Origin: Mantis religiosa
Lineage: Eukaryota; Arthropoda; Insecta; Mantodea; Mantidae
Length of the DNA stretch: 64,000 nucleotides
Assembly: GCA_030765055.1 (NCBI GenBank)
Contig: CM060953.1
Span: 184,591,268 to 184,655,267, forward strand
Direction: 5' to 3'
Notes under the pieces: model-generated
Databases searched by the model: none
Seen by the model: the letters and a program-made list of their open reading frames with translations, nothing else
What the model was told of the DNA's origin: nothing
Part shown: one piece after another, positions 31,590-42,893 of the stretch
Numbering within the stretch: the first letter of the stretch is position 1
How the letters are laid out: each line of letters starts with the position of its first letter
Made by a program: the position numbers and the translations under genes

Positions 31590-33348
31590 CGTGTCCGTAA
31601 AATAAGGCCTCCAAGGCGCTGGAGCCGTAAGGAGAGATCCGTCAACATTGGCGTGTAGCTTGGTTTTACCCCTTTAAATCTCCAATACAACGAACTCTTT
31701 GCAACCATTAGTCTTGGCTGGGCAGCCGTTTGCGTTGGAGCTTCCTATCACTTCCACCGCCAAGTGCAAGTTGCATGCAGTGATCCATTCTTTTGAGTTC
31801 CAAGGGCACGACCTCCACTGAAATTCATCGTCAGTTATTCAAAGTCTATGGGCCACGGTGTATGGACGTCAAAAACGTGCGAAAGTAGGTCAGAGAGTTC
31901 AAAGACGACGTACAGACCTCCATGACGAACAGCGTTCTGGTCGGCCTTCGGTTTCAGCCGAAACAATTGCAAAAGTGGAGCAAGAAATGATTAAAGATCG
32001 GCGTGTAACAGTTCGCGAGCTGTGTGAACTTATCCCTGAAGTCCCCCGTAGGGGGAGGGATTCGTCCCTTTCAGCTGCCAAGGTGCGGGCGCTGCGGACC
32101 CCTAGCACTCGTGGTACCTCTGACGTTACTAGAGGAACCTCGGGCCGAACATTCGAGCCCCTTCCTCTGGGAGCTGTTCGGATTGGGTTGGACTCGAGGG
32201 GGCAGTGTGTTCCCGCCACCCACGGGAAATTGGGTACCTCCGGCCAGACCTTGGCCGCCCGGAGGGGGTAGAGGGTTCCCTCATAAGTCCCGGGTGCTAG
32301 CCTGCAGAGTTGGTGTGCTAGATCACCGGCGGCCCTACCAAGGTCTTTTTTTGGTAGCTGGTTCATTAAGGACTGGCGCGTAAGTGGCGTATCCACTTCC
32401 GTCCCGTCTGCCGTGTGCAGGCGGGGGGGGGGGCAGTTTATAAAATAGGTACTGTCCTACGGTAAATATACCCGAGAGGCCCGGGTTCTGGTCATACGGA
32501 TCCAGGACTAATGGGAGCAGATCATCGTATTCATATCCCTGAAGTCAGTAAGACTACGATTGACAAGATTTTGACCGAACATTTGCATTACCGCAAGGTG
32601 TGTGTGAGGTGGGTCTCCAAAATGCTCACCGATTCCTGGAGTGCTATGCAGAACAGGGCGAGGAATTGTTGGATTCAATTGTCACTGGCGATGAAACCTG
32701 GGTGCACTACACAACACCAGAAACTAAAGAACGTTCTCGTCAGTGGCGGCATTCGAATTCGCCGAAGCCACGAAAGTTCAAACAGACATTTTCTGCCAGC
32801 AAAGTAATGGCCAGTGTGTTCTGGGACAGAAAAGGTGTATTGTTGTGCAAGTTTATACCTAACGGCACAACAATAAACGCCGCTAGCTACTGTGAGACTT
32901 TAAAAAAATTGCGACGTGCCATTTAAAATCGAAGGAGGGGAATGCTGACGAAGGGGGTGATTTTTCATCACGACAACGCTCGTTCCCATGCTTATCTCCT
33001 GGCCCAATTCGCATGGGACATTCTCACTCATCCCCCTCTACAGTCCAGACTTAGCACTTAGTGATTATCATCTGTTTCCTGAGTTGAAGTCACACCTGGG
33101 TGGAACACATTTCCAGACCGACGATGATTTGAAAAACGAGGTTGAGCGCTACCTGCACAACTTGGTGGGAGAGTGCTATGACAAGGGTATACAAAAACTG
33201 CCACAGCTCATTCAAATGTGCATCGATCGCAATGATGATTACATTGAAAAATAGCTGTAAGTTCCACCTTTCTATCAATGTAACATTAATTGACAGTAAA
33301 CATCTTTTCTATATTAAATAAAATTGGAGACCTTATTTCAGGGACACG
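31590..33348 (+). pseudogene. Family A mariner, interrupted by element X
   Basis: TIRs CGTGTCCGTAAAATAAGG (31590) and the inverse of CGTGTCCCTGAAATAAGG (ending 33348). The transposase pieces include VEQEMIKDRRVTVRELCELI, then the X insertion, KTTIDKILTEHLHYRKVC, VTGDETWVHYTTPETKERS (first Asp), HHDNARSH (second Asp region, partly deleted) and SPDLALSDYHLFPELKSHL (third Asp). It ends NDDYIEK at 33254. Frameshifts and a deletion around 32620 disable it. Family identity with 5794 and 62108 is clear. Confidence 0.9.
32043..32533 (+). mobile_element. Element X, complete 491-bp copy with 12-bp target duplication
   Basis: TATCCCTGAAGT occurs at 32031-32042 and 32534-32545 but once in other family A mariners, so the 491 bp between are an insertion. 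It starts CCCCGTAGGGGGAGGG and has no tRNA-like boxes and no poly(A) tail. Hairpins: 32117-32135, 32145-32181, 32237-32265, 32335-32357 (CTACCAA/TTGGTAG), 32382-32398 (AAGTGG/CCACTT) and 32403-32425 (CCCG+CTGC / GCAG+CGGG). Variable-length target duplication implies LINE-type retroposition. Class unknown; a SINE-like element or a LINE UTR derivative are both possible. Confidence 0.8.
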
Positions 33349-33392
33349 CCTCTTGCCTATCGCTGCATTTACTGCAACAAACATTATAGATC

Positions 33393-33704
33393 TCATAGCA
33401 TGGGTGACTCATAATCACTATGCCCTTCATTCCCCTCCAGGCTACTTGTCGTGGGCATACAGTATGTGTCCCCTGTTTCCTGCGACAAACGTCTTAATGA
33501 TTTTTTGAGTAACTGCTCCAGTCGTACTGTTACGTCAGCAGCAACCGTGGGAAGCCTAGATGAACGATGCTTGCCTTTTTCACTCACCAGAGATCCAGTT
33601 GTTTCCAGTTTGTTTACCAGTCCCAGTATTGTGTTTCTTTTGGGAGGGTTACGAACACCAAATTCTCTCTGGTATGACCTTTGAGTAGCAGTAATTGAAT
33701 TCAT
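33393..33704 (-). pseudogene. HTH (DUF4817-type) transposase N-terminal fragment
   Basis: Reads ATQRSYQREFGVRNPPKRNT, ILGLVNKLETTGSLVSEKG and VRLEQLLKKSLRRLSQETG. This is the pattern of the DUF4817 helix-turn-helix domain found at the N-terminus of insect mariner-related transposases (Q+A+R..F.....P.R.TIL.WV..F..TGSV). Only this domain remains, and the end is out of frame. Confidence 0.6.
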
Positions 33705-33730
33705 AATGCAGTATTGCTTTACAAGGAAGA

Positions 33731-33979
33731 AAATGAAATGTGTAAAGTTTAACGCCCGCTTTTACTACATACGGCACCGCAGGCGGTGACACTGATGATG
33801 CATGAGATGAAGATGGAGCACCGGTGGAATGAGATGGCGGGGGGAACCGGAGGTCCCGGAGAAAACCCGCCCCAGCGCCGTGTTGTCCACCACAAATATC
33901 ACTTTGCGGTCACCTGGGATCGAACCCGGGCCGCCTTGGTGAGAGCCAAGCGGTCTAACCACTGAGCCACGGCGCGGCC
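33731..33979 (-). mobile_element. SINE-B copy (tRNA-derived)
   Basis: Minus-strand head GGCTCAGTGGTTAGACC (A box) and GGGTTCGATCCC (B box), then a GC-rich body. The 12-bp target duplication TTACAAGGAAGA lies at 33719-33730 and 33980-33991. A second copy, cut at the B box, is at 45662-45860. Confidence 0.9.
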
Positions 33980-33991
33980 TTACAAGGAAGA

Positions 33992-35026
33992 GTCGTTGAT
34001 TTAATGTGTACTGCATTTTCACATTGACTAGAATGAAATGTCGAAAACAGTCGCCAACAATATTATTTAGGAATAAAATATAAACATCTGCACATCTAGT
34101 TACAGGAATCGAAACTGCAGAACATTCTAATTTGGTGCTAAAATTGGGTCATTGAATGAATTTCCAACAGAATAATTAAAGAAAGAAATGTACCAGTCCT
34201 ATATAAATAACTCTGTACTTCATATAAGTCTAGATAAATATTTGAAAATATAGTTACATTACATTATATTTGTAGATACAAAGGGAATCAAAGAAACGAA
34301 ACGTGAGTAGATGTTTTAAAGCTGGCCGGTAAAGCTGGCCTTGAAATTCCATGTTGATTCCATGACAACTTTAGAAACAAATGAATACATCAAATGTTGA
34401 GAAATTTAAAGTAGTAATATCTAACGAATATTTCAGAAATGATTTATGCTAGAAAAATACTTGTTTGCTATATTTGAAGTGTTTTAAAGGGTTTTATGTT
34501 TCGTGTAGTGGCGCAACTATTCGGTACCTATAGTAAACAGACATTTATCCAAACATCTGATACGATTTCTACGTTCTGAGACTATGAATCACCCCTCCCG
34601 CCAGATACATTTTAGAAAAAAATATCTGTGTTTGTATCTTTCTGAATATGAACGTCATAACCCAAAACCAAAAATTATGTTAGTAATCAAACTTGGTATT
34701 AAAGTTTATCGTCCCCCAAATTTTTTTTTAAAAAATATTTATGTATACCAAACTACTCTCTGCAAGAAACAGTTTAGAGAAATTCTTTATTTTATTCGAA
34801 ATTATTCGAAAAATGCAATTAAATTGCATACTTAGAATATTTTCATCACTTAAGATCGAAGGTGTGAACATTTTTCCATAGGTATATTGCACATTGACTG
34901 TACTACTACCGCTCGCGCATGTAAACAACTGTAGGCAGGTACAGCATGACCATGACAGGTACTGCTAGAGGAAACAAAACTGCCCCGTTATACTACATCT
35001 TGACGCTGTGTCTGCATACACCTGCA
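33992..35026. other. No feature recognised
   Basis: AT-rich, with short low-complexity runs and no convincing ORF. Confidence 0.5.
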
Positions 35027-35038
35027 ACGCAGTGCTTA

Positions 35039-35284
35039 CCCGCCTCGGTAGCGTAGTGGTAGCATGTCTGCCTCACGTTCAGGAGGTCCCGAGTTTGAAT
35101 CTCGGTCAGGGTGAGTTACCTGGATAAGGTTTTTACGGGGTTTTCCCTTATCCTGAAAGACGAATGTCGGGTAACTCTAAGCTATATGGACCCTGGGCTC
35201 ATTTGAGCATCATTTCACCCGTTCCATTCATCGTTCGATATGACTTAACGTTGGAGGACGTAAATTGCAAAATAAATAGAAAGG
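35039..35284 (+). mobile_element. SINE-A copy with 12-bp target duplication
   Basis: ACGCAGTGCTTA at 35027-35038 and 35285-35296 brackets the element. A box TAGCGTAGTGG at 35049-35059; B box/T-arm CCGAG-TTTGAAT-CTCGG near 35090-35106; anticodon-position triplet CAC after a U. The tail is AAATAAATAGAAAGG. This is the best full-length reference copy of the family whose body forms the 108-bp satellites. Confidence 0.92.
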
Positions 35285-35305
35285 ACGCAGTGCTTATTCG
35301 TTCAC

Positions 35306-35687
35306 AGAGTACTGCGTTACGTTGTTTTTGAGGTTTGTACATTTGAGGGTCATGCTGTACAACTGACGTCATTCATACTCTTGTGTGCATGCGAGCACAC
35401 ATCACTCTGGATTTTATTCAAGATAAATGAAATGTGCACCTTCAATTTTCTCGATGTAGATTCCTCGTTCTGAATGACCTGTACATAACTGTTACAAGAG
35501 TACTACGTTACGTTGTTTTCGACGTTTGCACATTTGATGGCCGTGCTGTACTTCTGACGTCATTCATGTTCTTATGTGCATGCGAGCACACATCCTTCCG
35601 GCTTTTATTCATGGCAAATAAAATGTCCAGCTTCAATTTTCTGGATATAGCTTCCTCGTTCAGAATGACTTCTGCATAACTGGTACA
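35306..35687. repeat. 191-bp tandem duplication
   Basis: Two imperfect units begin AGAGTACTGCGTTACG (35306) and AGAGTACTACGTTACG (35497). Both conserve TGACGTCA (a CRE-type palindrome) and the near-palindrome TGTGCATGCGAGCACACA. Confidence 0.85.
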
Positions 35688-35689
35688 GC

Positions 35690-36589
35690 ATAAGTGATAT
35701 ATAAAATATTAGAAGTGTAGATCTCACTAAAGCACGCAATTTATTCTTTTAATTTTTAATTATTTATATTTTTCACGTACGACATTTGACTGTCACTTAA
35801 ATCTACTGTAACCGTTTTATTTAAAATAATTTCTAAAATAATTCATTAATTTCATTAATTGACGCAAATAAATATTTTCTAATTTTGTATGCACATGATT
35901 CTATATCTTAGCAGAGAAAATATGAAGAAACAAGTTGACCGTTGTGGTCAGGAAGAGCTTCTTTCTCTGCCATATTTTTTGTCCAACTCTTGCTGTTTTG
36001 GACGGTCGTGTGGCTGACTCCATTACTCCAGTAACATGTGAAGAAGGAACTGGAAGGGGTGGAGAAGGCAATAAAATGCAGAAGACGAAACCGTGTCATC
36101 TCGTCTGGGTAGGAACGGCATCTCCACTCGTTAAAATTTTCCCTGAATTGTTTTCAAAAGGAATAGAAAAGAGAGAGAGAGGGAGGTGGAGGAAAAAAAA
36201 AAGATCGTGTGTGTGATGGTTTCGTGTATTGTGCACAGATGGTTCGGAGTGTATGTGTTCCTATCTCATTCACACTTCCCTTGCTGCTATCAGAATGTGT
36301 TTTTGAAGACCGCTCCGGAAAAACTCTGCCTTAGAACCAATCAATAGCTCCAACTTCTTCTTTCGCTTTAATTTGGGTTAAATGTGTCATTAGAGAGATA
36401 TAATACCAGTTAGAAAGTTTCCACAAAGTTCCGTCAAAGCGTAACACCAATAGCGCATTTGTATGCATTTATTTGGTCAACAGGCAATGTGATTGTAGAC
36501 CTCTCGTCAGCATGATATATCTCCTGGCCATCACCTAGGTTTCTGTCTCTGTTGAACCTATTACCGTTTGCTACAGTTGTGAACAATGT

Positions 36590-36590
<1 letters not shown>
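35690..36590. other. No feature recognised
   Basis: AT-rich, with a purine-rich GAGAGAGAGGGAGG tract near 36170. The 93-aa ORF at 35935 has no known motif. Confidence 0.45.

Positions 36591-36591
<1 letters not shown>

Positions 36592-36684
<93 letters not shown>
36592..36684. repeat. (CT)n microsatellite, about 46 units
   Basis: Uninterrupted CT repeat of about 93 bp directly abutting the 5' end of the R1-type LINE. Long RE/SL dipeptide ORFs through it are artefacts. Confidence 0.98.
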
Positions 36685-36686
<2 letters not shown>

Positions 36687-36700
36687 ACAATAATACAGTC

Positions 36701-37522
36701 AAAGTTGAACGTGTTCTGCAGAAACAAAAATATACGATATTTGTGTCATCAACTGAAGTAAAAGATACTAAAGTAGTACAAGATATAGTAACTACAACTG
36801 TCATACCAACAAAAGATAAGGTTAAAATATGCAATATTAAAAGAACAGAAAGAAATGTTATTCTGGAAACAGAAACTACTGAAGACGCTGAAAAGCTGCT
36901 AAATCATGAAGGTTTGAAGAAAATGAAATTAAAAGTGGAATTACCGAAAAAGAGGAACCCGTTAATAATTCTGTATGATGTAATATCAAGCGAAAAAGAG
37001 GAAACAATCAAAGAAAACATGTATCACTTAAACTTTGAGGAGATGTCATGGGGAAAATTCAATCAACAAGTAAACATGAGGTTCAAAACTGGTCCAAGAA
37101 ATGCTAATACGGTTCACAATGTTATGGATGTTTCACCATACGTCCGGGGGCTAATTCTTAAAAAAGAGAAAGTTTACCTTGGCTTTCAAGCAGTAAATGC
37201 AAAAGATTATGTAGTTGTTGCAACATGCATGAAATGCCAGAACTTTGGTCATGTGGCAAAATACTGTACAAAAGATAAGGTTGTTTGTGCTCACTGCGGT
37301 GAAGAGGATCACAACAAAAATGAATGCGATAAAAAGAATCAACCAGCAATATGTATCCCCTGTGCAGAAAGGAGGAAGTTTTTAAAACAAAGATACCCAG
37401 ATCGTAAGCTTAAAGAAGAAGTCCCCTGTAAACGTGGAAAGGAATGCTCGTTGTATAGGATACATTTTGAGAGGCTTATAGCTCGAACAGATTATGGACA
37501 ACAAATAAATATATCTATTTAA
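36701..37522 (+). pseudogene. LINE ORF1 (gag-like) lacking its N-terminus
   Basis: The frame is open from the (CT)n boundary without an ATG: VERVLQKQKYTIFVSS, then ERNVILETETTEDAEKLL and ELPKKRNPLIILYDV, the mid-region of R1-type ORF1. CCHC knuckles follow: CMKCQNFGHVAKYC, CAHCGEEDHNKNEC and a Cys-rich CIPCAERRK. It ends TAA at 37520-37522, directly followed by the ORF2 ATG (TAAATGG), suggesting coupled translation in the intact element. The N-terminal portion was lost by 5' truncation. Confidence 0.88.
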
Positions 37523-40500
37523 ATGGCTAGTACAAGAATTAGTGAAATGGTAGGAGTACATAATATAAGAATAGCACAGATAAATGCACAACGATCAAAG
37601 ACTGTAATGATAGAATTGAGGAAAATTGTAAACGAAATGGCTCTGGATATTGTCTGTATTCAAGAACCATATACACAGGGGAAAACCGTTACACATGGCT
37701 GCAACTGCACGTAAGATATATGACGGGGAAAATCCCCAAGCAATGATTTTGATTAACAATAAAAACATACAAGCAACCAAAATATCTCAATTTTGTGACG
37801 AACATGTAAACTGTGTACAGATACAAACTAAGGGTATAGACTTCATACTTTGTAACCACTATTACCAATTTATGGATGATATAGAAGTACACATCAGTAA
37901 GACAGAGGAGATTTTGCAAGCATATTTTGATGCAGCTATAATATATACAATGGATGCTAATGCGAAGTCAAAATTGTGGTTCAGCAAAAATCCAGATTTA
38001 AAAGGATTAAAAATGGAAGAAATGATTACAACGTATAATATGCAGATTGTAAATCAACCGAATAATCCTTACACATTTATGAATCGTGCGGATGCTTACG
38101 AAAATATTGATCTTACATTAGCCAAAGGTTATATTTATAATAAAATACGGAAATGGATTGTAACACAGCAAATAACCTCTAGTGATCATAATCTGATATA
38201 CTTTGACATAGATTATGAAGGGCGATATGATACACAAATTAGGAGAGGCAGAGAATTATACAAGATTAAAAATGCAAACTGGTGCAAAGTTAGAGAAAAT
38301 TTTATTATACCAGTGGAAATACAGCAACTGAACATTGATGCCCAGGCCAAAATGTTAACAGAAAGGATACAGTATGCCATGCACGAAGGTCTAACCAAAA
38401 ACAAGTGTAGGATGCAAGAAGCAGTAATTTGGACCGATCAACTACAGAACCTTAGAAGGAAGGCGAGAAAGGCACGGAAGGTCTACCAGAAAAGTAAAAC
38501 AGCAAATGAAAGGAATTTTAATCTTTTAAGGTATCAACAGCTAAAAGATAGATACAAACAGAAACTACAAGATACTAGGATGAAATCATGGGATACGATG
38601 GTAGAAGAAACTCTAAATAAAAATGTATGGGGTGTTCCGTATAAATTAGTTATGGAAAAGATTGCGGCTCCCGAAGTTCTGTCAACTATAAGTAAAGGAA
38701 ATGGACACTTTACTAAAAATTGGAAAGAATCTGCACACCTCTTACTAGAAAGATTACTACCAGATGAAAGGGTCGAGAATGATGAAGTTATACATCGAAT
38801 TAAAAAACAACAGATGAATCAATATTACTTAAACGACAGGGTAGTATATCCTTTCGATATACAATAGGTAAAAATAGCAATTAAGGAGCTAAGGATAGGC
38901 AAAGCTCCGGGACCAGATGGTATTCAATCTGAAGTGTTGCAGCAGTTAGAACCTCTTATATCGATGCATATGTGTAGGCTCATAAATCAATGTCTAGTGG
39001 AAGGAAGAATTCCATATATCTGGAAGGAGGCCAATGTCGTAATCCTGAGAAAATCCAAAGATAAGGAAGCTACAGATGCAAAATCCTATAGACCGATTTG
39101 TCTGTTAAATACTTTAGGCAAACTACAAGAAAAGTTGTTGCTGAAGAGAATAACTGAATATAGACTAATGATTGGAGAAACAGAAAAACAATTCGGGTTT
39201 AGAAACGGTAAATCTACAGAGGATGCAATAAACTGTGCAATTAAAAATGTTTCTATAAGTTCCAGTAAATATGTGGTGTCCATGTTCTTTGACATATCTG
39301 GTGCTTTTGACAATTTATGGTGGCCAGAACTTTTTAAAATCATGAGAGAAAATAATTATCCAAGGTGCATATATAATAGTTTATTAGATTATTGTAGAGA
39401 TCGGAGAGTATATTTAAAAGGAGAGAATGATATGATAACAAAAGAAATAAGCAAAGGTTGTCCACAAGGATCAATATTAGGCCCTTTGTTTTGGGACATT
39501 ATGACGGAACCAATACTCGAAAGGATTGCGCAACATGAGGATACCTTCGATGTTATAGCCTACGCCGACGACCTTATGATTATGATCGAGGCAAATAATA
39601 GAAGGGAAATTGAAAGAAAAGCTCGAAGTGTAGTGACTTTGTTAGAAGAATGGTGTAATGAAGTAAAATTACAAATAGCACCTCATAAATCTGCTTATAT
39701 GCTATTAAAAGGAAAATTAGAAAGAAATCCCCTCATTAAAGTAAATGGTACCAATATACGACGAGAAAGTGTTTTTAAGTATTTGGGAATAAACATGGAT
39801 GAGAAATTACACTTTGATAAGCATATAGAGAAAGTCAGAGACAAGGCCGGAAAGACGATGATGAAGCTAGCAACGATGGTTCAATATAAATATAAAACCC
39901 CACTAGCAGCAACAAGGACATATCACACAGCTATACTAACAGGAATAATAGGATATGGATCTAGTGTTTGGGCGCATAGAGCTAGCCTAGTGAAAAATGT
40001 ACAACCACTGAGGAGTACTCAACGACAAACTTTAATAAGGTGTATGGGATTAATTAAAACGGTTCCAACGATGGCCTTACTAGTGATTCTAGCCATATGG
40101 CCGATTGACTTAACGGTAAAATTGCGGGCAACAATGTATTGGATGAAAAAACAAGACCAAGAACAGGTCATCAAAATTTTAGGAAGACCGTGCAATACAA
40201 GGAGAGAGGCAAGAAAAATTTTAATAGACAAATGGCAAAAAGAATGGAATCAAGCGGAGAAAGGTAGAAGAGTATATGATCTATTCCCCAGCATAAGAGA
40301 GAGATTAAGATTAACCGTATCACCAACTAAGGAGAGCATTCAATATATTACAGGACACGGCCCATTTGATACATATTTTGCGAAGATTCGAAGCAAGGAA
40401 AGTGATAAATGTAATACATGTGATATAGTAGGCAACCCCGAACATGTGATCTTTGAATGTACGAAATACAACGATGAGATACAAGAGGAACGCGCAATGC

Positions 40501-40889
40501 TAGCAGGAAAAGCAGTTTGGCACATCGTAAGAAGTCACGAGGATTTGTGTATAGTGAACAGAATGGTGGCAAAGATATCGAAAATAGTCGTGGAGGAGTA
40601 CAGAAGACCAGCGGAAATGCAAATAACGGACGCAATACATCAGCAGCAACACCAAAACCAGGACGAATCACCAAGAAGGTCACAAAGAATAAGGCAACAA
40701 GAAATAAGTACCCACGTCGAAGAAGAGGATAGAAATGGCGCAGATCTCAGGCCAGAACAGGGCGACCAATCCATGAATAGACGTAGGCAACTTCGGACCA
40801 CAACAGGACGTCAAGAATGGGCTGAGAGGAGAAGGGGACAGCCACAACAGATCATCACACGGAGCTCATCTGATAGCGAAGATAGCTAG
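37523..40889 (+). pseudogene. LINE ORF2 (endonuclease-RT), one frameshift and one stop
   Basis: Starts MASTRISEMVGVHNIRIAQI. The endonuclease shows QINAQRSK, IVCIQEPYTQG (Glu), then after a single-base frameshift near 37680 AATARKIYDGENPQAMILI, YTMDANAKSKLW and SSDHNLIYFDI (Asp-His). An in-frame TAG at 38865-38867 precedes GKAPGPDGI. RT motifs: SYRPICLLNTLGKLQEKLL, FFDISGAFDNLWWPELF, KGCPQGSILGPLFWDIM and the catalytic AYADDLMIM (about 39558-39584), then FKYLGINMD. The C-terminus has CNTCDIVGNPEHVIFEC and an Arg/Gln-rich tail. The motif style is R1 clade. Two lesions disable it. Confidence 0.9.
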
Positions 40890-41275
40890 AGATAACAATT
40901 GTTGAAATTAAATTGATAGATAGCAGATTGGTAGAAAGTGCTGGCAGTAAACAGCTTTTCATCCACATGTATTGTTAATTTAACTAGTCAGAATGTTTTA
41001 TAATAGAGTAGAATTGCCAGCTTAGGATATAGATTAAAGATATATGTAAAGCAGCTGGGAAACCGGCTGCTATAGGTTAGATAGCTTAGTAGGAGTAGTT
41101 AGTTTAGATATAGGTAATCTGCGAAATGTAATAATGTTCCAATCTAAAGAAATGTAATAACAATAAAGAGATGTAACTGTGGAACTTATGTCCTGGTATA
41201 AACTCAAGGCACCAGGGCATAGTTCATGCAGATTTTATTTTTTTTTATTTTTTTTATTTTTATTTTTTTTCCTTT

Positions 41276-41280
<5 letters not shown>

Positions 41281-41354
<74 letters not shown>
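41281..41354. repeat. (CT)n microsatellite, right flank of the LINE
   Basis: CT repeat with one TTT interruption, preceded by a T-rich run that probably belongs to the LINE 3' junction. Confidence 0.97.
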
Positions 41355-41355
<1 letters not shown>

Positions 41356-41584
41356 GAGAATACGTGAGAAAGTTGAATTTTAAAATAGATGCTCCAGTTA
41401 AGTTGGCTGATAAATTTAAACAGCTATACAGGGTGTTTCGAAACGACACTGAACGAATAAACAGGTTGTTTGAAAACGTCACAGAACAATTATAGCCATT
41501 GCATAGTTTATAACTTAACTAGTCGAAATTTCGGTGTCACAGCTTCGAAGTTCTGTTAGGTACAATTTTATGCAGCATTAAATA

Positions 41585-42891
41585 CCAGGGATGTTCAATA
41601 AAGAACGATTACAATTTTCTTTTTGACAACGTACCCTTACTCATCCTCAAAATTTTGATGGTCTTCTCAAAATAGTCTCCCCTGAATGCGATGCAGTTGT
41701 CCCAGCGTTTCTGCCAGTCTTCAAAGACATGCTGGAAACTATTTTCTGAGTGATCCTTCAAAATCGCCACCGCAGCCTTCACCACAGCTTCTGATGATGG
41801 ATAATATCCCCCACGAAGCCGTTTCTTCAAGTTAGGGCATAGAAAAAAGTCACATGGGTTTAAAACCGGACTATAGGGAGGGTGAGCGATGTACTTCACG
41901 TTGATTTTTGCAAGGTATTCAGCAACAACATTGGCAATATGTGGCCGCATATTATCGTGGTGCAGCATCCAGCCTGCTTCACGAAATTTGTAGTCTTTTG
42001 TGCTTGATATAGACTTCTAATGTTTTCAGCACATCCCTGTAGTATTGTCCAGTTACTGATGTGTGTGCAGGTACAACATGCTGATAAACCATTCCATGGA
42101 TATCGAAGACTGAGATGACCATAACTTTCCCAGCAGAAGCAACCACTTTTGCTTTTTGGGGGGTTGGTGATGAAGGAGATTTCCACACTGAGCTCTGCTG
42201 TTTGCTCTCAGGATCAAAATGATGTAGCCAAGTTTCATCAGCAGTGATTACGTTTGAAACAAACTTCGGATCATCCTCTAACATCATCTTTAACTGCATG
42301 CAGACTTGTCCTTTTGTTCAGGAATCAACAGTCTTGGAACCCATCGCACACAAACACGTCTCATGTGTAATGTTTCTGTCACCAGCGTGTGGGTGGTACC
42401 CAATGAAATGTACAGTGTTTCACAAAGTGATCTTAAGGTAATTCGTCGATCCTCTCTCACAATGACAGCAGCAGTGTTGATGTTTTCTTCCGTAAGAGCA
42501 GTAACTGGAGCACCGGATCCACCTTCCTTTGAAATTGTCTGCCTTCTTTAAACTATCAAACCACCTTCGAACTGTGCTGTAGGGAAGAACAGACTCTCCA
42601 TAGGCCTCCTGTAACATTGTATAAGCCTCAATTGAAGATTTGTTGAGACGAAAGCAGAATATCAAAGCCGTATATTGTTCCTCGCGCGTTACCTCCATTA
42701 CAGCGGTAGACGAAACTGAACATATCTGAAGTTGTCTGGTTCTCACAGGTGGGAACCAGGATTACCAACAATGAAACTACTACGGCGTGTTTGTTTCACA
42801 TTAAGCTAACAGAATGTAATAAGGTTGAATTTTATTGCGAAAAATTATGACCTTAAAAAGATTATGACTATTCCTTTTTGAACGGCCCTCG
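41585..42891 (-). pseudogene. Family B mariner, complete length, decayed transposase
   Basis: 1,307 bp flanked by TA (41583-41584 and 42892-42893), with imperfect TIRs (CGAGGGCCGTTCAAAAAGG at the right end on the minus strand, CCAGGGATGTTCAATAAAG at the left). Minus-strand order: MEVTREEQYTALIFCFRLNK, EAYTMLQEAYGESVLP, STVRRWFDSLKKA; then after frameshifts VITADETWLHHFDPESKQ (first Asp), HHDNMRPHIANVV (second Asp) and PPYSPVLNPCDFFLCPNLKK (third Asp, with the usual SPD changed to SPV). It ends near SFQHVFEDWQKRWDNCI. A large part between HTH and catalytic core is in another frame. Inactive. Confidence 0.9.
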
Positions 42892-42893
42892 TA

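Larger units (their letters stand above)
36685..41280 (+). mobile_element. R1-clade-like LINE inserted in (CT)n
   Basis: A nearly complete LINE: ORF1 remnant, ORF2 with endonuclease and RT, 3' UTR (40890 to about 41230) and a T-rich junction. The flank is (CT)n on both sides (36592-36684 and 41281-41354), so it sits inside a microsatellite. It is 5' truncated within ORF1. There is no poly(A) tail, as in R1-group elements. Damage is light: one frameshift and one in-frame stop in ORF2. Confidence 0.88.

Noticed and set aside
36434..36834. RE-repeat and SL-repeat proteins
   Set aside because: Translations of the (CT)n microsatellite.
41204..41495. Similar dipeptide ORFs
   Set aside because: Translations of the right (CT)n tract.
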